Below, in pieces: positions 1 to 4,094 of a stretch of DNA of 5,821 bases. The position numbers were made by a program, and so were the translations under genes. Within the stretch, counting starts at the first letter, position 1; every line of letters starts with the position of its first letter. This DNA is from Anaerolineae bacterium. Its GTDB lineage: Bacteria > Chloroflexota > Anaerolineae > JADYZS01. The DNA is taken from contig JADYZS010000274.1 in the NCBI GenBank assembly GCA_020853075.1, positions 1 through 5,821 of the forward strand, in the 5' to 3' direction. The notes beneath the pieces were generated by a model that saw only the letters and a list, made by a program, of their open reading frames with translations, had not been told where the DNA came from and did no database searches.

Positions 1-1
1 G

Positions 2-175
2 CTGATCCATACGGATATGCAGCGCGGTTTCATTCGGGCGGAGGCAATCCCGGTAGAGCGGTTGTTAGAGGCTGGTGGCTTCGCCCAGGCGCGTGAGCAC
101 GGTTGGGTGAGAATGGAGGGACGCGAATACGTCGTGCAGGATGGCGACGTAATCCACATTCGCTTCAACATTTGA
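2..175 (+). CDS. ychF: YchF-family ATPase, C-terminal end (5' truncated)
   Basis: This is the last 57 codons of a gene that begins left of the window. Reading from base 2 gives LIHTDMQRGFIRAEAIP, then REYVVQDGDVIHIRFNI and a TGA stop. It matches the C-terminal TGS domain of YchF: E. coli YchF has a VIHTDFEKGFIRAQTI segment and a DYIVKDGDV ending (recalled, not searched). YchF (OLA1 in eukaryotes) is a P-loop protein of the Obg-related group. It prefers ATP to GTP, binds ribosomes and is linked to stress responses. The nucleotide-binding domain is outside the window, so its motifs cannot be checked. The stop is in the expected place and nothing suggests decay. The gene converges on the phosphatase gene and probably has no functional link with the minus-strand cluster. 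Confidence 0.93.
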   Translation: MIHTDMQRGFIRAEAIPVERLLEAGGFAQAREHGWVRMEGREYVVQDGDVIHIRFNI

Positions 176-275
176 CCCCTGATATTACTGCCAAGGAACA
201 GGCTTCCACTCTGGGGCCCTTTCAAAGTCATGAAGTGGAGCGCAGAGGTGCCAATCTCGTTCCTCTGAGGCGTTC

Positions 276-301
276 GCCGTCGGATTTCATCCGATGGCTT
301 T
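276..301 (+). terminator. Hairpin, candidate terminator for ychF
   Basis: GCCGTCGGAT (276-285) pairs with ATCCGATGGC (289-298) around a TTC loop. This gives a 10-bp stem with one G-U pair when read as plus-strand RNA, followed by TTT. It lies about 100 bases after the ychF stop. On the minus strand the G-U pair becomes an A-C mismatch and no T run follows, so it fits ychF better than the phosphatase. The short T tail makes intrinsic termination uncertain. Confidence 0.45.
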
Positions 302-310
302 GACAGGGCC

Positions 311-1738
311 CTACTTCCACTCAAAGGTGCGGCTCTCGCTGACCGCGCTGCGGGAGTCTTCAACCGGCTCCCACTTAACCTCGCGGCCCGTCTTGCGATA
401 CACCGTCACCGACCACGTCCCCTTGTGGTCGTATTTCATGGCGTCCAACAGATAGAGTGGCATCTCTACATTGGTCTCGCGGGTCCATTGATAGTCATGC
501 CAGACCTCTCTATCATTCGGACGGAACAGAATCTTCACCACGTAGTATTCATCCTCCCGCAGAGCACCAACGTCCCTCCAGGAAAGCCGAGGCACGTCCA
601 GTTTGCCACTGAACACCGCCCCATCTGGCGGCCCGATCAGCGCGGGCGCGGGGTAAGTGGCAGGGGGCGTGGTCGGCTCCGGAGTCGGGGAAACCTCCAT
701 GGCCTGCACTGGTGTAGGAGTGGAAGCCGGCGTAGAGATGGGAGGGATGGTGGGTGGGGGGGTGGGCGAGGGCCCGGTTGCCTGGGGTGGCGCGGTTGGC
801 GACAACTGCGTGTTTCCTTCGGACGGCTTCTCAACAGGGGGCGACACTGCGACACCGGCAGGTGTACCGCCGTCCGGTGTCGTGCCATTGAGGACTCTTG
901 GCAAGACGAAGAAAACCAGAAAGAGAGCGACCAACAGCGCGCCTCCCAGGAGGGCGAGGGGCCCCAGGGGTATCGCGGCTCTTCTCCCATTGAGGTTGAC
1001 AACGACGACCGTCACGTTGTCGGAAGCGCCCTGTTGCAAGGCGAGATCCAGGAGGGCCCTGGCCGTCGTCTGGGCGGACAGCCGCTTCAACGCGGCCTGG
1101 GCTATAGCATCCTCAGGCACGACGTTGGATAGCCCATCGGTACACAAAAGGAGAACGTCACCGGGCATCAGCTCCTCTTGCAGCACATCCACCTGCACCT
1201 GTGGGCCGCTCCCCAGCGAGCGGCTGAGATGCTTGCGGTTGGGATGTTGCGCCGCCTCCTCCCTCGTCAGGCGACCGGCCCGCACCTCCTCGGCGGCCCA
1301 GGAATGGTCTTGGGTCAGGAGGTGGGCGACGCCCTCACGCACCAGGTAGGCCCGGCTATCGCCCACGTGCGCGATGACGCAGTGTTCTCCCTGAACGCAG
1401 GCGACTGTAATCGTCGTACCCATCCCGGAGAAGTCCGGCTCTGCTTGCGCCTGTTGGTAAATATCCGCATTGGTTCTCCGCACCGCTTCCAGGAGAGAGT
1501 GGGTGACATCCTGGAAGGCGTCGGCATAGTAGTGCTGGTGCACCAAGTCTGCCGCCTGGCTGGCCGCGCGCGCCCCACGCCCTTCGGAGCCGAGGCCATC
1601 GGCCACGACCACAAGGAACCCGCGTTCCGCGAGGAGCAAAGCCGGCAAAGCGGTGGCGACACGGAAGGCATCCTGGTTGAACGCGCGGAGGCCTCCGTGC
1701 GTCACCGCGCCTATATCCGGAACGGCCCCTCTTGGCAT
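311..1738 (-). CDS. Membrane-anchored PP2C-type Ser/Thr protein phosphatase with extracytoplasmic C-terminal domain
   Basis: A 475-residue protein. Residues 8-250 are a PPM/PP2C phosphatase domain, which removes phosphate from Ser/Thr (partner kinase not in view) using two metal ions. Visible motifs are NQD (21-23), VVVADGLG (43-50), GMGTT (105-109), HVGDSRAYL (124-132), LTQDHSW (141-147), LSRSLG (171-176), CTDGL (199-203) and ASDN (238-241), so D23, D47, D201 and D240 are all present. The usual GMGGH loop is replaced by GLGSEGRG. Residues 257-280 form one hydrophobic span preceded by RR, predicting catalytic domain inside and C-terminus outside. A Pro/Thr/Ser-rich linker (about 285-362) leads to a roughly 110-residue domain (363-475) starting PAPALIGPPDG, probably an Ig/Fn3-like beta sandwich. 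The start at 1738 is chosen because AGGAGG lies 6 bases upstream; the longer ORF starting at 1765 adds nine residues and lacks a good ribosome site. Last gene of the minus-strand cluster. Phosphatase identity is firm; the outer domain's role is unknown. Confidence 0.92.
   Translation of the reverse strand: MPRGAVPDIGAVTHGGLRAFNQDAFRVATALPALLLAERGFLVVVADGLGSEGRGARAASQAADLVHQHYYADAFQDVTHSLLEAVRRTNADIYQQAQAEPDFSGMGTTITVACVQGEHCVIAHVGDSRAYLVREGVAHLLTQDHSWAAEEVRAGRLTREEAAQHPNRKHLSRSLGSGPQVQVDVLQEELMPGDVLLLCTDGLSNVVPEDAIAQAALKRLSAQTTARALLDLALQQGASDNVTVVVVNLNGRRAAIPLGPLALLGGALLVALFLVFFVLPRVLNGTTPDGGTPAGVAVSPPVEKPSEGNTQLSPTAPPQATGPSPTPPPTIPPISTPASTPTPVQAMEVSPTPEPTTPPATYPAPALIGPPDGAVFSGKLDVPRLSWRDVGALREDEYYVVKILFRPNDREVWHDYQWTRETNVEMPLYLLDAMKYDHKGTWSVTVYRKTGREVKWEPVEDSRSAVSESRTFEWK
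653..886 (-). repeat. Pro/Thr/Ser-rich linker of the phosphatase (protein-level low complexity)
   Basis: Residues about 285-362, between the membrane span and the C-terminal domain, are dominated by Pro, Thr and Ser (for example SPTPPPTIPPISTPASTPTP). It is less regular than the linkers of the two other long genes. Read as an extended spacer through the cell envelope, possibly O-glycosylated; the glycosylation is inference only. Confidence 0.7.
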
Positions 1739-1744
1739 GAATGC

Positions 1745-1750
1745 CCTCCT
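1745..1750 (-). promoter_or_regulatory. Ribosome binding site deciding the phosphatase start
   Basis: A perfect AGGAGG on the minus strand sits 6 bases before the ATG at 1738. It lies inside the longer ORF that begins with ATG at 1765, and the bases before 1765 show no comparable site. It therefore favours the 475-residue product, which begins MPRGAVPDIGAVTHGG, directly ahead of the first PP2C strand. Confidence 0.75.
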
Positions 1751-1804
1751 GTTGTCCATTGACATCGCTCATGCGCGTCCGCATTCAGCGGGATGGAAGC
1801 GGCT

Positions 1805-4030
1805 TCACCTCACCACCTGGCGCACGTCAGGTGTCAGCGCCGGGCAACGCGGCCCGCCCTCGCCGAATTCCAAGCAGAGCGAATACCTTGCCAATGTCGG
1901 CGGCCCACTGACCCGATAGACTCGCACGTAGTACCGGCCTCCAGACTGCCCTTGAACCGAAATATGCTCCATCGTATTCCCTGGCTCGCCGGAGTAGCCG
2001 ATCTGGCCTGCAGACTCAGGGGCGTTGTACAGCACCAGGTTGTAGTCGGAGCCGACGGGGATATTCCACAGCCACGCCTTAATCGCCGAGGGCCCATCTA
2101 GATCAAAGTAGTAGAAGTCCTCCTCATCAGTGGGCGGTGGGAAGAGGCCGTAGAGTACTACACCGGAACTCATCGGGCCCTTGGCGTCGCCGAAGCCATC
2201 GTTCGGCTCGTAAGGGTCCGACTGCGGTGTAGGTGTTGGCGTGGGGGTTGGGATCGCGCCCCGGAGGAGCATGGGTACGTAACCGCGCTGCCTCATGGCA
2301 AGCGGAGTCGGCGTGATCGTTGGCTGGACGTTGGGGAAGTTCCACGTCACCCGCATCCCCGCGACGAGCGTCTGGATCAACGGCGCGGCATAGGGCGGAC
2401 TCAAGATGTAACCTGCCGGTGCCCGCGTCTCCTGAATCCGATAGGTACTGGGGGGCAGGTCAAACCAGTACTGCCCATCGCCGAGGGTGGTGAACGCCCC
2501 GACCCACTCGCCGGCCGGGTAGGTATAGACCTCCACCAGCGCGCCCCCGAGCCCAGGTTCCCCTGCCCCTCGGCTGCCGTTCCCATCCCGGTCGTGAAAG
2601 ACGACCCCTTCCACGCGAGCCATCGTGGACGTCGGTCTAGGGGTGAAGGTCGGGGTGATCATCGATGGGGTAGGGCTGGGTGTGGCCGTGGGTGTCCGTG
2701 TCGGGGTAGGAGTGAAGGTAGGAGTGGGCCCCGGGCCCGTGAAATAGCGGGCCGCGTAGATGTCGTATTCCCACGGCGTCTGGCCGTCGGGATCGTTGCG
2801 CCCATCCTGCCAGGTCATGAGGTAGCGGACCCACTTGGCTGAATAGATGAGGTCTGGGTTGGACGCGCCGTAGCCTTGGGCTACGTAGTACTCTGAGCCA
2901 TAGGGTACGCCGGTGCCATCCAGCCAACGCGCCATGAGATCAGCACTGGAGGCCGCACTCGTGCCGCCATAGTTGCGCGTGTCGGACCACAGAAGAAGGT
3001 AGCCAATAGTATTGCCAGAGTGCCATTCCACGGCAGGGCCGTATTGCTCGGTAAAGGCCGTGGTCATCGCCATCTGGTTGGTCTGAAAGCCGCCATCCGG
3101 CTTCACGCCTCTACCCCAGACCACACGGCGCCCCCCACCTGCCCGTTCATCGCGCCAGACAACGGAGTAGAGGTTGGTTGCCACATTGTAGGAGGCGTCC
3201 GGCAAGGTCTGCGACCCGCTTGCTACCGCGATCTGGATGCCGGAAGTCAAGGGAACCACGGTGCGGGAGAGACGTTGGCCGACGATCTCAATGCCGTTGC
3301 TGATGAGTTCCTGCCAGGCTAGGAAGTACTCTTGGGCAGTGGCGTTATAGACGACGGCCGGGTTCCTCTGAGAGATGCCGCCGCAAGCAGAACAGGCGAA
3401 ACTCTCAGTGCCGATACGGGCGCCCGCGTTGGTCAACCGTTGCACCATCGCTTTGGGGCCGTAGCGCTCATCGGCCCACGTCAGAAGATACTGGTTGTCG
3501 TCGGGGTTGTAGGCCAGGCCAAGCCGTTGGTGGTTATACGAGGTGTCAATGTTGGTGGGAGAGAGTTGCAGCAAGCCACCGACCACCCCGCCCTCAGGGT
3601 TCAGCCGTTGCCCATAGACGACACCACCGTTGGCAGTGCTCTTCCAGGCCACCAGGAACTCGTTGTCGGCACTGTTCCAGGCGATGCGCGGATAGGGCGC
3701 GGCTTGCCCGACGGTGATAGCCGTGGAAGCAATCCAGAAGTTCTCGGAGATGAGGTAGGCAAAGGCCGAGAGACGTTGGCCGTAGATGTGCCAATTCACC
3801 CCATCCCGGGCATCGGCCCAGACGACCAGGAATTGGTCCCCCTGGCCCTCAAAAGCGACGGCGGGGTTGACCTGCCTCCCCGCGGCGACCGAGACGGCCA
3901 CCGGCGTGATGGGGAGCACGTCGGCCGGCGCGGCCAACAACGGCTCGGCGCCGGTCTCGTTGGCGGTTTGCACAGCACGCACGAACAATATCGCCATCAG
4001 CATGGCGAAGAGAAGGATAAAGCGTTTCAT
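1805..4030 (-). CDS. Secreted multidomain protein: seven-repeat propeller, SdrD/Cna-B-like domain, PPC domain
   Basis: A 741-residue exported protein of unknown function. Residues 1-23 (MKRFILLFAMLMAILFVRAV...) are a signal peptide with no lipobox Cys. Residues 54-434 hold seven repeats of 46-59 residues, pattern NPxVxYNxxxNxYLVxWxDxR...IYGQRL, predicted to form a seven-bladed propeller. A Thr-Pro linker (435-469) follows. Residues 470-569 resemble SdrD-B/Cna-B folds: FHDRDGNG, then GEPGLGG, then LPPSTYRIQETRAPAGY. YVPMLLR (584-590) and a short PT linker lead to a PPC domain (604 to about 722; DPYEPND, EEDFYYFDLDG, IPVGSDYNLVLYN, GGRYYVRVY). PPC domains often sit at the C-terminus of secreted proteins. 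There are only four Cys, as two close pairs (213/216 and 719/729), and only seven Lys. The start at 4030 is preferred: it opens the signal peptide and has AAGGA 5 bases upstream. The longer ORF from 4159 would overlap the previous gene and bury the signal peptide 43 residues in. No catalytic motif seen; binding or adhesion is a guess. Confidence 0.88.
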   Translation of the reverse strand: MKRFILLFAMLMAILFVRAVQTANETGAEPLLAAPADVLPITPVAVSVAAGRQVNPAVAFEGQGDQFLVVWADARDGVNWHIYGQRLSAFAYLISENFWIASTAITVGQAAPYPRIAWNSADNEFLVAWKSTANGGVVYGQRLNPEGGVVGGLLQLSPTNIDTSYNHQRLGLAYNPDDNQYLLTWADERYGPKAMVQRLTNAGARIGTESFACSACGGISQRNPAVVYNATAQEYFLAWQELISNGIEIVGQRLSRTVVPLTSGIQIAVASGSQTLPDASYNVATNLYSVVWRDERAGGGRRVVWGRGVKPDGGFQTNQMAMTTAFTEQYGPAVEWHSGNTIGYLLLWSDTRNYGGTSAASSADLMARWLDGTGVPYGSEYYVAQGYGASNPDLIYSAKWVRYLMTWQDGRNDPDGQTPWEYDIYAARYFTGPGPTPTFTPTPTRTPTATPSPTPSMITPTFTPRPTSTMARVEGVVFHDRDGNGSRGAGEPGLGGALVEVYTYPAGEWVGAFTTLGDGQYWFDLPPSTYRIQETRAPAGYILSPPYAAPLIQTLVAGMRVTWNFPNVQPTITPTPLAMRQRGYVPMLLRGAIPTPTPTPTPQSDPYEPNDGFGDAKGPMSSGVVLYGLFPPPTDEEDFYYFDLDGPSAIKAWLWNIPVGSDYNLVLYNAPESAGQIGYSGEPGNTMEHISVQGQSGGRYYVRVYRVSGPPTLARYSLCLEFGEGGPRCPALTPDVRQVVR
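2225..2251 (-). repeat. Short Pro-Thr linker before the PPC domain
   Basis: Nine residues alternating P and T (PTPTPTPTP) directly follow the YVPMLLRGAI segment and precede SDPYEPND, the start of the PPC domain. It is a domain boundary marker. Confidence 0.8.
2624..2728 (-). repeat. 35-residue Thr-Pro linker of the 741-residue protein
   Basis: Starts PTPTFTPTPTRTPTATPSPT and ends TPRPTST, separating the propeller repeats from the SdrD-like domain. The DNA is a degenerate six-base repeat rather than an exact tandem repeat: codons for Thr and Pro vary from unit to unit, so the protein pattern looks selected more than the DNA pattern. Confidence 0.85.
2729..3871 (-). repeat. Seven protein repeats, probable seven-bladed beta-propeller
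   Basis: The repeats begin near residues 54, 111, 167, 221, 275, 330 and 389. Core matches include NPAVAFEGQGDQFLVVWADAR, PRIAWNSADNEFLVAWK, LGLAYNPDDNQYLLTWADER, NPAVVYNATAQEYFLAWQE, PDASYNVATNLYSVVWRDER, GPAVEWHSGNTIGYLLLWSD and NPDLIYSAKWVRYLMTWQDG. Most then have an aromatic or basic closing strand such as IYGQRL, VYGQRL, IVGQRL or IYAARY. Repeats have diverged, so they are old duplications. The fold is predicted from repeat number and strand pattern. Confidence 0.75.
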
Positions 4031-4033
4031 ACG

Positions 4034-4049
4034 AGTCCTTCCCAGGACC
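4034..4049 (-). promoter_or_regulatory. Ribosome binding site of the 741-residue gene, inside a small hairpin
   Basis: On the minus strand, GTCCT-GGGA-AGGAC forms a 5-bp stem with a 4-base loop, and an outer G-U pair extends it to 6. The Shine-Dalgarno match (GGGAAGGA, 4036-4043) lies in the loop and 3' arm, 5 bases before the ATG at 4030. The site supports the start choice. Whether the hairpin limits translation is open. Confidence 0.5.
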
Positions 4050-4094
4050 ATAAAGGATAGATCTCTCGCAAGACATCCCTTTCTGGCCGCGCCC

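Noticed and set aside
243..267. CAGAGG/CCTCTG hairpin as a terminator for the phosphatase gene
   Set aside because: Only 6 bp with a 13-base loop and no T run on either strand.
103..303. Plus-strand ORF of 66 codons
   Set aside because: It begins inside the ychF 3' end in another frame and runs through the intergenic hairpin; no domain or ribosome site.
425..1349. Two long plus-strand ORFs (425-1132, 235 codons; 657-1349, 230 codons) opposite the phosphatase gene
   Set aside because: They overlap each other and the well-supported PP2C gene. Their translations are Gly/Arg-rich, low-complexity shadows of the Pro/Thr linker, with no recognisable domain.
1178..1762. Plus-strand ORF of 194 codons opposite the phosphatase N-terminal domain
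   Set aside because: Fully antisense to the conserved PP2C motifs; no family resemblance. GC-rich DNA often leaves such frames open.
1739..1765. Upstream ATG at 1765 (and ATG at 1759) as the phosphatase start
   Set aside because: No good Shine-Dalgarno site before either, whereas AGGAGG lies 6 bases before the ATG at 1738.
3332..4060. Plus-strand ORF of 242 codons opposite the propeller repeats
   Set aside because: Antisense to a repeat region with clear protein-level repeats on the minus strand; its own translation shows no domain or signal.
4031..4094. Internal promoter with TTGCGA as a -35 box
   Set aside because: No -10-like hexamer lies at 16-18 bases spacing; TATCCT and TTTATG are too close.
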